From assembly GCF_900091845.1 (NCBI RefSeq), contig NZ_FMCI01000337.1, forward strand, positions 1 through 39,749: 39,749 bases of DNA. Reading direction: 5' to 3'. The stretch is from Streptomyces sp. SolWspMP-5a-2. GTDB lineage: Bacteria; Actinomycetota; Actinomycetes; Streptomycetales; Streptomycetaceae. Under the pieces are notes generated by a model. It was not told the origin of the DNA, did not search any database, and saw only the letters and a list, made by a program, of their open reading frames with translations. Made by a program: the position numbers and the translations under genes. Shown here one piece after another: positions 24,563-31,903 of the stretch; positions within the stretch are counted from its first letter, which is position 1; each line of letters starts with the position of its first letter.

Positions 24563-25239
24563 CCGCGGGCCGCCCTGGTCCACGGGGTGAGCAGCCGCTG
24601 CACTCCGAGGAGCAGCAGATCGGCGACGACGGCGATGACCACGCAGAGCACGGACGCGGTCAGCACCTGGGCCTTGAAGTAGGTGTTCATCCCGGCGTAG
24701 ATGAGGTTGCCGAGGCCGCCGAACCCGACGATCGCGCCGACCGTGACCAGGGAGACCGCCGAGACGGTCGCGATGCGCAGCCCGGCCATGGCGGCGGGCA
24801 GGGCGAGGGGCAGTTCGACGGTGAGCAGCAGCCGGACGGGTCCGTAGCCCAGGCCCCGGGCGGCCTGCCGGGTCTCCTCCGGCACGGCCCGCAGCCCCGC
24901 CAGGATGTTGCGGACCAGCAGGGTCAGCGAGTACAGGACGAGCCCGGCGACGACGAGGCTCGCGGAGAGCCCGTAGAGGGGCAGCAGCAGCGAGAACATG
25001 GCGAGCGACGGGATGGTGTAGAGGATCGTCGTGACGGCGAGGACCGGCCCGGAGGCCCACCGCCAGCGGCGCGCGACCACCGCGAGCGGGAGCGCGAGCG
25101 CGAGCCCGATGAGCACGGCGAGCCCGGTGAGCCGCAGGTGCTGGAGGACCGCGTCGAGGAGGATCTGACCACGGCTGCTCAGATAGGCACCGCAGATCCA
25201 GTCGTTACGAGCGAGACAGTCGTCCGGGGTCGCGGTCAC
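24559..25239 (-). CDS. Osmoprotectant ABC transporter permease (first gene of the operon)
   Basis: A permease of about 226 residues, paralogous to its downstream neighbour. A short hydrophilic lead, DDCLARNDWICGAYL, is followed by about five or six membrane helices. The EAA loop is ETRQAARGLGYGPVRLLLTVELPLALPAAMAG, then TVGAIVGFGGLGNLIYAGM. The start is uncertain: tandem GTGs at 25242 and 25239 follow a GGGG, and a further in-frame GTG exists at 25275. The operon promoter must lie in 25240-25393, where I recognise no clear consensus. Confidence 0.87.
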   Translation of the reverse strand: MTATPDDCLARNDWICGAYLSSRGQILLDAVLQHLRLTGLAVLIGLALALPLAVVARRWRWASGPVLAVTTILYTIPSLAMFSLLLPLYGLSASLVVAGLVLYSLTLLVRNILAGLRAVPEETRQAARGLGYGPVRLLLTVELPLALPAAMAGLRIATVSAVSLVTVGAIVGFGGLGNLIYAGMNTYFKAQVLTASVLCVVIAVVADLLLLGVQRLLTPWTRAARG

Positions 25240-25393
25240 CACCCCATTGGACCGGCCGGTGTCCGGCCCCGGCACGCGGTACTGACCCGAACGGGGGTAC
25301 GGACACGGGGGCGGGGGCGGAGGCCGCGCAGATCGATCCCCGCGACCGACGCCACGGGCCGCCGGACTCCAGCCGACCCCCGGCCCCGGACGC

Positions 25394-25996
25394 CTAGCGG
25401 TCCCCCGCTGCCGTCCGCTCCCCCGGCGCGCGCATTCCGGCCGCGTCGAGCAGGGCCGCCGCGGTCGTCGTCGCGAGGCCGTCCAGGGTCTCGATGCCTG
25501 ATCCCGCGCGGGCGCTCGCCCCGTCGAAGACCAGCATGAGCTGGCGGGCGAGGAACGCCGGGTCCTCGGCGCCGCCCCGCTCCGCCTGGGTCCGGAAGGC
25601 GCCCTGGAGGCGTTCCTTCGCCTCGCGCGCGACCACGCTGGCCGGGTGCGCGGGGTCCTTCAGCTCGACCAGGGCGGCCAGGTACGGGCAGCCCCGGTAG
25701 TCGGCCGCGGCCGACAGCGCCTCGGCCCGTTCGAAGACGTACAGGATGCGCTCGCGCGGGGTGCCCGCGTCCCCGGGGCCGGGGGTGAGCTGGGCCGCGT
25801 AGCCGGGCGCGCGCCGGGCCAGGCTCGCCGCGAGGACGTCGTCCTTGCCGTCGAAGAGCTGGTACATCGAGCGCTTCGAGACGCCCGCCGTCCGGCACAG
25901 CGCCTCGACGCCGATGGAGACGCCGTCGCGGTAGAACAGCTCGGCCGCCGCGTCGAGCAGCCGGTCCCTCGTGGACGCCTTGTCTGTCGTGGCCAT
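25394..25996 (-). CDS. TetR-family repressor of a local oxidoreductase regulon
   Basis: A 200-residue TetR regulator. The N-terminal domain has LLDAAAELFYRDGVSIGVEALC and the recognition helix AGVSKRSMYQLFDGKDDVL. The C-terminal domain resembles the LmrA/YxaF-like group, with YRGCPYLAALVELKDPAHPA. It starts at ATG 25996, 34 bases from a palindrome (26030-26043) that matches two palindromes in front of the short-chain dehydrogenase gene 3 kb away. Autoregulation and control of that dehydrogenase are strongly suggested. The inducer is unknown. Confidence 0.9.
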   Translation of the reverse strand: MATTDKASTRDRLLDAAAELFYRDGVSIGVEALCRTAGVSKRSMYQLFDGKDDVLAASLARRAPGYAAQLTPGPGDAGTPRERILYVFERAEALSAAADYRGCPYLAALVELKDPAHPASVVAREAKERLQGAFRTQAERGGAEDPAFLARQLMLVFDGASARAGSGIETLDGLATTTAAALLDAAGMRAPGERTAAGDR

Positions 25997-26029
25997 ACGG
26001 CGAGGCTACCCCGGCCGCCCCCGGCGGAG

Positions 26030-26043
26030 AAACCGATCGGTGT
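26030..26043. promoter_or_regulatory. TetR operator copy upstream of its own gene
   Basis: AAACCGATCGGTGT matches the 14-bp palindrome AAACCGATCGGTTT at 13 of 14 positions. It lies just upstream of the TetR start codon. Confidence 0.75.
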
Positions 26044-26080
26044 ACCGGCTCCCCCGGCGCGGGAGCCTGTGGCAGAGTGG

Positions 26081-26100
26081 CTGACCAAGCGCTTGGCCAG
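26081..26100. promoter_or_regulatory. Palindrome upstream of the MoxR/VWA operon
   Basis: CTGACCAAGCGCTTGGCCAG is a 20-bp dyad with 9 of 10 pairs matched and a perfect CCAAGCGCTTGG core. The core matches the AnCAAGnnCTTGnT type of site used by some actinobacterial TetR regulators (KstR2-like), except for the last base. It ends 36 bases before the TTG start. Confidence 0.5.
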
Positions 26101-26136
26101 CCCGCGTCGCGCCCGGTCACCCAGCAGGAGGTCCCG

Positions 26137-26997
26137 TTGCTGTTCCACTCCGTCGACGACGTGTCCGCGCGGCTCGCCGGGACCGGTTATCTGGCCTCGC
26201 GCGCCGTCGCGACGACGGTCTTCCTCGCCGACCGGCTGGGCAAGCCGCTGCTGGTGGAGGGGCCCGCCGGGGTCGGCAAGACCGAGCTGGCGAAGGCGGT
26301 CGCCGAGGTCGCGGGGGCCCGCCTGGTGCGGCTCCAGTGCTACGAGGGCGTCGACGAGTCGCGGGCGCTGTACGAGTGGAACCACGCCAAGCAGTTGCTG
26401 CGCATCAGCGCGGGCCGCGACGAGACGTGGGACGAGGCGCGCACCGACATCTTCGGCGAGGAGTTCCTGCTGCCGCGCCCGCTGCTCACCGCGATCCGCG
26501 GCGACGACCCCAAGGTGCTGCTGATCGACGAGACCGACAAGGCGGACGTCGAGGTCGAGGGGCTGCTCCTCGAAGTGCTCAGCGACTTCCAGGTCACCGT
26601 CCCCGAGCTCGGCACCGTCACCGCGACCCGCCGCCCGTTCGTGGTCCTCACCTCGAACGCCAGCCGGGAACTGTCCGAGGCACTGCGCCGCCGCTGCCTG
26701 TTCCTGCACATCGGCTTCCCCGACGAGGAGCTGGAGCGCGCGATCGTCCGGCTGAAGGTGCCCGACCTGGACGCCGCGCTGACCGCGTCGGTGGTCCGGG
26801 TGGTGGGCGCGCTGCGGGCGATGGAGCTGCGCAAGGTGCCGTCGGTCGCGGAGACCGTCGACTGGGCGCGGACCCTGCTGGCGCTCGGCGCCGGCACCCT
26901 CGACGAGACCGTGGTCAAGGACACCCTCGGGGTGCTGCTCAAGCACCAGGACGACGTCCTCAGGGCGTCCGCCAAGCTCGACCTGGACGCCGTGTGA
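26137..26997 (+). CDS. MoxR-family AAA+ ATPase
   Basis: A 286-residue chaperone-like ATPase. Walker A GPAGVGKT (about 42-49), Walker B VLLIDETDKAD and the sensor segment VVLTSNASRELSEALRRRC are clear. I choose the TTG at 26137 because AGGAGG lies five bases ahead and the product then begins MLFHSVDDVSARL, as homologues do in my recollection. A GTG at 26077 would extend through the palindrome. The stop overlaps the VWA gene. MoxR/VWA pairs act in metal insertion or complex assembly (the CoxD/CoxE type), but no client enzyme is encoded beside this pair. Confidence 0.88.
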   Translation: MLFHSVDDVSARLAGTGYLASRAVATTVFLADRLGKPLLVEGPAGVGKTELAKAVAEVAGARLVRLQCYEGVDESRALYEWNHAKQLLRISAGRDETWDEARTDIFGEEFLLPRPLLTAIRGDDPKVLLIDETDKADVEVEGLLLEVLSDFQVTVPELGTVTATRRPFVVLTSNASRELSEALRRRCLFLHIGFPDEELERAIVRLKVPDLDAALTASVVRVVGALRAMELRKVPSVAETVDWARTLLALGAGTLDETVVKDTLGVLLKHQDDVLRASAKLDLDAV

Positions 26998-28349
26998 CCG
27001 CGCCCGGCGTCGCCGAGCGGCTGACCTCGCTGGTGGGGGCGCTGCGCGCGCACGGGATGCGGATCGGCACCGGCGAGACGGTGGACGCGGCCCACGCGGT
27101 GGACGCGCTGGGTCTCGCGGACCGCGAGGCGCTGCGGGAGGGGCTGGCGGCGACGCTGCTGCACAGCCAGGTCCAGCGGCCGGTGTTCGACCCCGTCTTC
27201 GACCTGTACTTCCCGGCCTCCGTCGGCGGTCCCCGCACCGCGCCGGCCGACCGCGACGAGCTGCGGGACCGGCTGGCCGCGGCCCTCGCCGACGACGACA
27301 CGGCCCTGCTGGGGCGGCTGGCGGCGGAGGCGGTCGACGGGTTCGGCGCGTACGGCTCCCCGTCCGGCGCGGACGGCTGGTCGTCGTACCAGACGCTGGA
27401 CCGGCTGCGCCCGCAGACGCTCTTCGCGCGCGTGCGGGACGACGTCCGGGCCCGGGGCGGCGGCGCCGGGTTCGACGGGCGGCTGGTCGGCGACGAGGTG
27501 CGGCGGCGGATCGCGCACTTCAGGGCGCTGGTGGCGACGGAGGCGCGGCGCCGGGTCGCCGAGCGGCGCGACCGGGACGAGATCGCCCGCCGCGCGGTCG
27601 CCCCCACCCCGGACCGGGTCGACTTCCTGTACGCGGGGAAGGCGCAGCTCGCCGAGTTGCGCAGGACGGTCCAGCCGCTGGCCCGCAAGCTGGCCACCCG
27701 CCTCGCGGCACGCAGACGGCGGGCCGCCCGGGGCTCGATCGACCTGCGGCGCACCCTGCGCGCCTCCCTGTCGACGGGCGGGGTGCCGGTCAGGCCGGTG
27801 CTGCGCAGGCGCCGTCCGGTGCGGCCCGAACTGGTGCTGCTGTGCGACGTGTCGGGCTCGGTGTCCGGGTTCTCCGACTTCACGATGCTGCTGGTGCAGG
27901 CGCTGCACGACCAGTTCAGCAAGGTGCGGGTGTTCGCCTTCGTCAACCGGGTCGACGAGGTGACCGGGCTCCTCGTGCGCGGCGCCGCCGACCCGGAGGG
28001 CCTGGGCGCCCGCATCGACGCGGAGGCGGCCCTCACCTCCCACCACGGCAGCAGCGACTACGGCGCCGCGCTGGGCGAGTTCGCGCTCCGGTACGGTGGC
28101 GCGGTCGGGCCGCGCACGACGGTCTTCGTGCTGGGCGACGCCCGGACCAACCACGGCGACCCCAACCTCCCGGCGCTGCGCGAGATCACCGGCCGGGCCC
28201 GCCGCGTCCACTGGCTGAACCCCGAGCCGCGCGACCTGTGGGGCACCGGGGACTCCGTGGCTCCCGACTACGCGGCGATCGCGGAGATGCGCGAGTGCCG
28301 CAACGCCCGTCAGCTCGGCGCGCTGGTCAGCCGCCTGCTGCCGGTCTGA
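26994..28349 (+). CDS. VWA-domain CoxE-like protein, partner of MoxR
   Basis: A 451-residue protein. The N-terminal part is helical and charged, with a basic linker around RKLATRLAARRRRAARG. The C-terminal von Willebrand A domain has the metal-ion-dependent adhesion motif DVSGSVS (from about residue 285) and HHGSSDYGAALGEF further on. It begins at GTG 26994 inside the end of the ATPase gene, so the two are coupled. In families with known function such pairs remodel or mature a target enzyme. Here the target is unknown and no xanthine-oxidase-type genes are present. It is convergent with the SDR gene. Confidence 0.88.
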   Translation: MTAPGVAERLTSLVGALRAHGMRIGTGETVDAAHAVDALGLADREALREGLAATLLHSQVQRPVFDPVFDLYFPASVGGPRTAPADRDELRDRLAAALADDDTALLGRLAAEAVDGFGAYGSPSGADGWSSYQTLDRLRPQTLFARVRDDVRARGGGAGFDGRLVGDEVRRRIAHFRALVATEARRRVAERRDRDEIARRAVAPTPDRVDFLYAGKAQLAELRRTVQPLARKLATRLAARRRRAARGSIDLRRTLRASLSTGGVPVRPVLRRRRPVRPELVLLCDVSGSVSGFSDFTMLLVQALHDQFSKVRVFAFVNRVDEVTGLLVRGAADPEGLGARIDAEAALTSHHGSSDYGAALGEFALRYGGAVGPRTTVFVLGDARTNHGDPNLPALREITGRARRVHWLNPEPRDLWGTGDSVAPDYAAIAEMRECRNARQLGALVSRLLPV

Positions 28350-28352
28350 GCC

Positions 28353-28368
28353 GGCCGGCGACCCGGCC
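28353..28368. terminator. Short hairpin between VWA and SDR genes
   Basis: GGCCGG (28353-28358) pairs with CCGGCC (28363-28368) across a 4-base loop in the 49-bp gap between convergent genes. Confidence 0.4.
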
Positions 28369-28398
28369 CCGGGGCACCGTGTGACGCGCCTTCGGCGG

Positions 28399-29100
28399 TC
28401 AGGCGGCGAGCTGCGGGTACAGGGCGGCCGGGTCGCCCGCGAGGCCCGCCTTCACCTGCCGGGTCAGCTCGTCGGCGAGCACCTCGAAGGCGCCCGTCTC
28501 GATGCCGTCGAGCGCCTGCTCGGCGACCCGCTCAGGGGAGGACTTCGGGGCGTCGATCGCGGCGGCCATGTCGGTGTCGACGTAGCCGACGTGCAGTCCG
28601 GTGACGTCGATGCCGCGCGGCTTCAGGTCGAGGCGCAGGGAGTTGGTCTGGGACCAGAGGGCGGCCTTGGAGGCGCTGTAGGAGCCGTGGGTGGCGATCC
28701 AGGAGAGCACGGAGTGGACGTTGAGGAGGTGTCCGCCGCCGTTGCGCTCGATGATCGGGACGAAGGCGCGGGCCGTCAGCAGCGGCCCGAAGAAGTTGGT
28801 CTCGAACTCGCGGCGGACGTCGTCCACGGGTGAGGTCAGGAAGTTCGCGTTGACGGCCGCGCCCGCGTTGTTGACGAGGACGGTGACGTCCTGGGCCTGT
28901 TCGGCGGCGGCCGCGACGGACGCCGGGTCGCCGACCTCCAGGGCGAGCGGCACGGCGTCCGGGTGGGTGACGGTGCGCGGGTCGCGGGCGGTGGCGTACA
29001 CCTTCTTCGCGCCGCGCTCGTGGAGGGCCTGGACCAGCGCCCTGCCGATGCCCCGGCTGCCTCCGGTGACGAGTACGACCGAACCTGCGATGGCTGTCAT
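28399..29100 (-). CDS. Short-chain dehydrogenase/reductase
   Basis: A 233-residue NAD(P)-dependent oxidoreductase of the SDR superfamily. VTGGSRGIGRAL is the cofactor-binding glycine motif, VLVNNAGAAVNANF follows, the catalytic Ser lies in LLNVHSVLSW, and YSASKAAL holds the catalytic Tyr and Lys. The ATG at 29100 gives the standard N-terminus; longer in-frame starts run into the operators. Two copies of the AAACCGATCGGTTT palindrome lie 33-79 bases upstream, matching the site at the TetR gene at 25394-25996. The substrate is unknown. A quinone- or xenobiotic-inducible reductase would fit the regulation. Confidence 0.92.
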   Translation of the reverse strand: MTAIAGSVVLVTGGSRGIGRALVQALHERGAKKVYATARDPRTVTHPDAVPLALEVGDPASVAAAAEQAQDVTVLVNNAGAAVNANFLTSPVDDVRREFETNFFGPLLTARAFVPIIERNGGGHLLNVHSVLSWIATHGSYSASKAALWSQTNSLRLDLKPRGIDVTGLHVGYVDTDMAAAIDAPKSSPERVAEQALDGIETGAFEVLADELTRQVKAGLAGDPAALYPQLAA

Positions 29101-29132
29101 GGGACTCTCCCGACTCGAAAGATCGCGACACG

Positions 29133-29150
29133 GGAAACCGATCGGTTTCC
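29133..29150. promoter_or_regulatory. TetR operator 1 of the SDR gene
   Basis: GGAAACCGATCGGTTTCC is a perfect 18-bp palindrome upstream of the SDR start. Confidence 0.85.
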
Positions 29151-29165
29151 TGCTGGATGCAGCGT

Positions 29166-29179
29166 AAACCGATCGGTTT
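29166..29179. promoter_or_regulatory. TetR operator 2 of the SDR gene
   Basis: AAACCGATCGGTTT is a perfect 14-bp palindrome. Its centre is 31 bp from that of operator 1, close to three helical turns, so two dimers could bind on the same face. Confidence 0.85.
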
Positions 29180-29266
29180 CCAGGAATCAAGGCGGGAGGC
29201 CGGGGCCCGGTGCGGCGCGCGTGCGCGCGGGACGCCGCGCGCCGGGCGGGACCGCGCCGCGGGCCG

Positions 29267-30241
29267 TCAGGCGCCCTCCCCGAGCAGGTGCGCGAAGCGG
29301 ACCGTGTCGATGTTGCCGCCGGAGAGGATCACGCCGACCCGGCGCGGCGGGGCGTCGGTGCGACCGGCCAGCAGGGCGGCCAGCCCGGTCGCGCCGCTCG
29401 GTTCGAGGACGGTCTTCAGGCGCTCGAAGGCGAAGCGCATCGCGTCCCGGATCTCGTCGTCGGAGACCAGCGCGATGGCGTCGACGAGCCGCCGGTTGAC
29501 CGAGAACGTCAGCTCGCCGGGGGTCTCGGCGGCCTGGCCGTCGGCGATGGTGCGCGGCACCCGGATGCTGACGCGGCGGCCCGCCGCCAGGGACCGCCGG
29601 GTGTCGTCGCCCGCCTCCGGCTCGACGCCGATCACCTTGACGCCCGGATACAGGCCCTTGGCCGCCGTGGCGCTCCCGGCGATCAGCCCGCCACCGCCGA
29701 CCGGCACCACCAGGGCGTCCAACTCGCCCACTTCCTCCAGGAGTTCGAGGGCCGCCGTGCCCTGGCCCGCCATCACGTGCGGATGCTCGTACGGCGGGAC
29801 GAGCACCAGGCCGCGTTCGGCGGCCAGGGCCTCGGCGACATCCGCGCGGTTCTCGGTGTAGCGGTCGTAGGTGACGATCTGCGCCCCGTACCCGACGGTG
29901 GCCGCCATCTTCGAACGGGGGGTGTCCTCGGGCATCACGATGACGGCGGTGGTGCCCAGCTCGCGGGCGGAGAGAGCGACGGCCTGCGCGTGGTTGCCCG
30001 AGGAGTAGGCGGCGATGCCCCGGGAGAGCTGCTCCGGGGTGAGCCGGGAGGCCGCGTTGTAGGCGCCGCGGAACTTGAAGGCGCCGATCCGCTGGACGTT
30101 CTCGCACTTGAGGAAGACCTCGGCGCCGACCCGGGCGTCGAGGGTGCGGGAGCGCAGGACGGGCGTGCGGTGCGCGACGCCCCGGAGGCGGGCGGCGGCG
30201 TCACGGATGTCGTCGAGGGTGATCGGTGGGGTGGTGGTCAC
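29267..30241 (-). CDS. Threonine/serine dehydratase (PLP-dependent, no ACT domain)
   Basis: A 324-residue fold-type II PLP enzyme. IGAFKFRGAYNAA carries the Schiff-base Lys (about 56), SSGNHAQAVAL binds the substrate carboxylate, and VVPVGGGGLIAGS is the phosphate loop. The regulatory C-terminal ACT domains of biosynthetic IlvA are absent, so this is a catabolic type that deaminates threonine or serine; hydroxyaspartate dehydratase or serine racemase activity cannot be excluded. The GTG at 30241 overlaps the stop of the upstream regulator as GTGA. That coupling points to a regulated amino-acid catabolic function rather than isoleucine synthesis. Confidence 0.9.
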   Translation of the reverse strand: MTTTPPITLDDIRDAAARLRGVAHRTPVLRSRTLDARVGAEVFLKCENVQRIGAFKFRGAYNAASRLTPEQLSRGIAAYSSGNHAQAVALSARELGTTAVIVMPEDTPRSKMAATVGYGAQIVTYDRYTENRADVAEALAAERGLVLVPPYEHPHVMAGQGTAALELLEEVGELDALVVPVGGGGLIAGSATAAKGLYPGVKVIGVEPEAGDDTRRSLAAGRRVSIRVPRTIADGQAAETPGELTFSVNRRLVDAIALVSDDEIRDAMRFAFERLKTVLEPSGATGLAALLAGRTDAPPRRVGVILSGGNIDTVRFAHLLGEGA

Positions 30242-30924
30242 GCGGGTGCTCCGTCCGATGCGGGGCCGGCGGGGGTGCGGGCCTGGGCGAGGTAGCTGTA
30301 GGCGGAGGCGCGGGAGATGCCGAGCCGCGCGCCGACCTGTTCGGCGGCCCGGCGCACGGCGAAGACGCCCTGCGCGTCGAGGCTGCGGAAGAGGTCGACG
30401 CGTCCGGCGCGGTCCAGCCCCGCCCAGTTGCGGTGGGTGCCGAGCGGGTGGGTCTCCAGGACGGCGTCCACCACGGCGTCGATGTCGTTGCCGAAGGTGG
30501 TCACCGGGGCCTCGGCCGGGGCGGCGCCGAGCCCGGCCAGCGCGCCGAGCAGGGCATGGGCCTCGCCGACGGCGGTCACGTCCACGTTGACGCACAGGGC
30601 GCCGAAGACCCCGCCCGAGGAGTCGCGCAGGACCACCGTCGACGACTTGACCAGGGCGCCCGAGCGGGTGCGGGTGACGTAGTTCAGGTCGTCGCACGCG
30701 TCGTCGCCGCGCGCCAGCACGCGCAAACCGATCTCGCTCATCGCCCCGCCGACCTCGCGCCCGGTCACCGATCCGGCGACCTCCACGACCGACTCCTCGG
30801 GCCGCCGGTAGTCGTGCAGGACCACCTCGCAGACCGGCCCGAAGGTGGCCGCGATCCCCCGGGCGACGGGTTTCAGCGCCGCCACGATCGCGTCGCGCTC
30901 CGCCTCCAGACCGCTGTCGGACAT
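30238..30924 (-). CDS. YheO/DauR-like transcriptional regulator (PAS-like domain plus HTH)
   Basis: A regulator of about 228 residues. The N-terminal two thirds look like the YheO PAS-like domain, with TFGPVCEVVLHDYRRPEESVV and LNYVTRTRSGALVKSSTVVL. The C-terminus carries a DauR-type helix-turn-helix, VRRAAEQVGARLGISRASAYSYL. Relatives sense amino-acid-related ligands. I choose ATG 30924, with GGTGGA ahead; a GTG at 30936 is possible. It is coupled to the threonine dehydratase gene and preceded by a striking array of TTGGAC half-sites (30964-31000), the likely operator. Confidence 0.85.
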   Translation of the reverse strand: MSDSGLEAERDAIVAALKPVARGIAATFGPVCEVVLHDYRRPEESVVEVAGSVTGREVGGAMSEIGLRVLARGDDACDDLNYVTRTRSGALVKSSTVVLRDSSGGVFGALCVNVDVTAVGEAHALLGALAGLGAAPAEAPVTTFGNDIDAVVDAVLETHPLGTHRNWAGLDRAGRVDLFRSLDAQGVFAVRRAAEQVGARLGISRASAYSYLAQARTPAGPASDGAPA

Positions 30925-30963
30925 GACCGCGTCCACCGCCTCTCGTCGTCCCGTCCACCCACT

Positions 30964-31000
30964 CTAGACGATGAGTCCAACCCTTGGACAGAGCGTCCAG
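30964..31000. promoter_or_regulatory. Symmetric four-half-site operator array
   Basis: The 37-bp element reads CTAGAC-N5-GTCCAA-N3-TTGGAC-N5-GTCCAG. The inner pair is a perfect dyad and the outer half-sites fit with one mismatch. It lies 40-76 bases upstream of the DauR-like gene, so it probably controls that gene and the dehydratase. Confidence 0.7.
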
Positions 31001-31044
31001 TCGATCGGGTGGGGACGGTCACCGGGGCCGTCCCCCGGGCGGCA

Positions 31045-31749
31045 TCAGGAGGCGAGCCGCTTGAGCAGTTCGGCCGCCAGGGGCGCGGACGACGCCGGGT
31101 TCTGGCCGGTGACGACGGTGCGGTCGGTCTCGACGTGCGGAGCCCAGGGCTCGCCCTCCTCGACGGTCAGACCTGCCTCGGTCAGCCGGTCCTGGAGCAG
31201 CCACGCGGCGGCGTCGGCCAGCCCCGCCTGCCGCTCCTCGGCGTTGGTGAAGGCGGCGATCCGGTACCCGGCGAACGCGTTGGCGCCGTCGCCGTCCACC
31301 GCCGCGAGCAGCGCGGCGGGCCCGTGGCACACCACGCCGAGCGGCACCCCGCCCGCGAGGGCCTCCGTCAGGACCCGCCCCGAGTCGGCGTCCACCGCCA
31401 GGTCCTCCATGGGGCCGTGTCCGCCGGGCACGTACACGGCCGCGTACCCGTCCTCGGCGAGCCGGACGTCGGCCAGCGCGACGGGCGCGGCGAACTCCGG
31501 CGCGCTCTCCACCACGGCCCGGTAGGCGGCTGCCTTCTCGGCGCCTCCCGCGGCCTCGGGGCTGAGGCTCCCCCGGTCGACCGGCGGCACCACACCGCCC
31601 GGGGTGGCCACGGTGACCGTGTGACCGGCGTCCTTGAACGCCAGATACGGGACGACGGCCTCCTCGGCCCAGTACCCGGTGGGGTGTTCGCTGCCGTCGG
31701 CCAGCGTCCACCGGTCGGCGCCGGTCATCACGAAAAGGATCTTCGCCAT
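31045..31749 (-). CDS. DJ-1/PfpI (Hsp31-like) family protein
   Basis: A 234-residue class I glutamine-amidotransferase-like protein. The nucleophile elbow VVCHGPAAL gives Cys141, the partner Glu is in GYWAEE (about 29-30), and VYVPGGHGPMEDL is typical of the Hsp31/glyoxalase III branch. Such proteins detoxify methylglyoxal or act as holdases; which applies here is not known. Start ATG 31749 is internal to a longer open frame whose upstream part would enter the regulatory region. It is divergent from a LysR regulator across a dyad-rich 154-bp spacer, so LysR control is likely. Confidence 0.88.
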   Translation of the reverse strand: MAKILFVMTGADRWTLADGSEHPTGYWAEEAVVPYLAFKDAGHTVTVATPGGVVPPVDRGSLSPEAAGGAEKAAAYRAVVESAPEFAAPVALADVRLAEDGYAAVYVPGGHGPMEDLAVDADSGRVLTEALAGGVPLGVVCHGPAALLAAVDGDGANAFAGYRIAAFTNAEERQAGLADAAAWLLQDRLTEAGLTVEEGEPWAPHVETDRTVVTGQNPASSAPLAAELLKRLAS

Positions 31750-31839
31750 GGGTGCTGTCTCCTGTGCTGTCGTGGGGGTCCGCCCCGCTGGGGTCGCGCG
31801 GGACGCGTCTGCCGACGTTAGGCCCGCCGTCCATCCGCA

Positions 31840-31881
31840 TGCCAATAGGCACACCGATCTCTCCCATCGGCTCTCCGATGG
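31840..31881. promoter_or_regulatory. LysR-type control region dyads
   Basis: Two inverted repeats lie between the divergent genes: TGCC-AATA-GGCA (31840-31851) and CCATCGG-CTCT-CCGATGG (31864-31881), the second with perfect 7-base arms. Their centres are about 27 bp apart, as in recognition/activation site pairs of LysR proteins. Confidence 0.55.
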
Positions 31882-31891
31882 ACGCGGTGGT

Positions 31892-31897
31892 TAGTCT
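31892..31897 (+). promoter_or_regulatory. Putative -10 of a leaderless lysR transcript
   Basis: TAGTCT lies six bases before ATG 31904 and no ribosome site is present, so the message probably begins at or near the A of the start codon. Confidence 0.6.
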
Positions 31898-31903
31898 TGG
31901 CCC

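Noticed and set aside
26077..26136. GTG start at 26077 for the MoxR gene
   Set aside because: It would translate through the palindrome and has no ribosome site. TTG 26137 has AGGAGG five bases ahead and gives the expected N-terminus.
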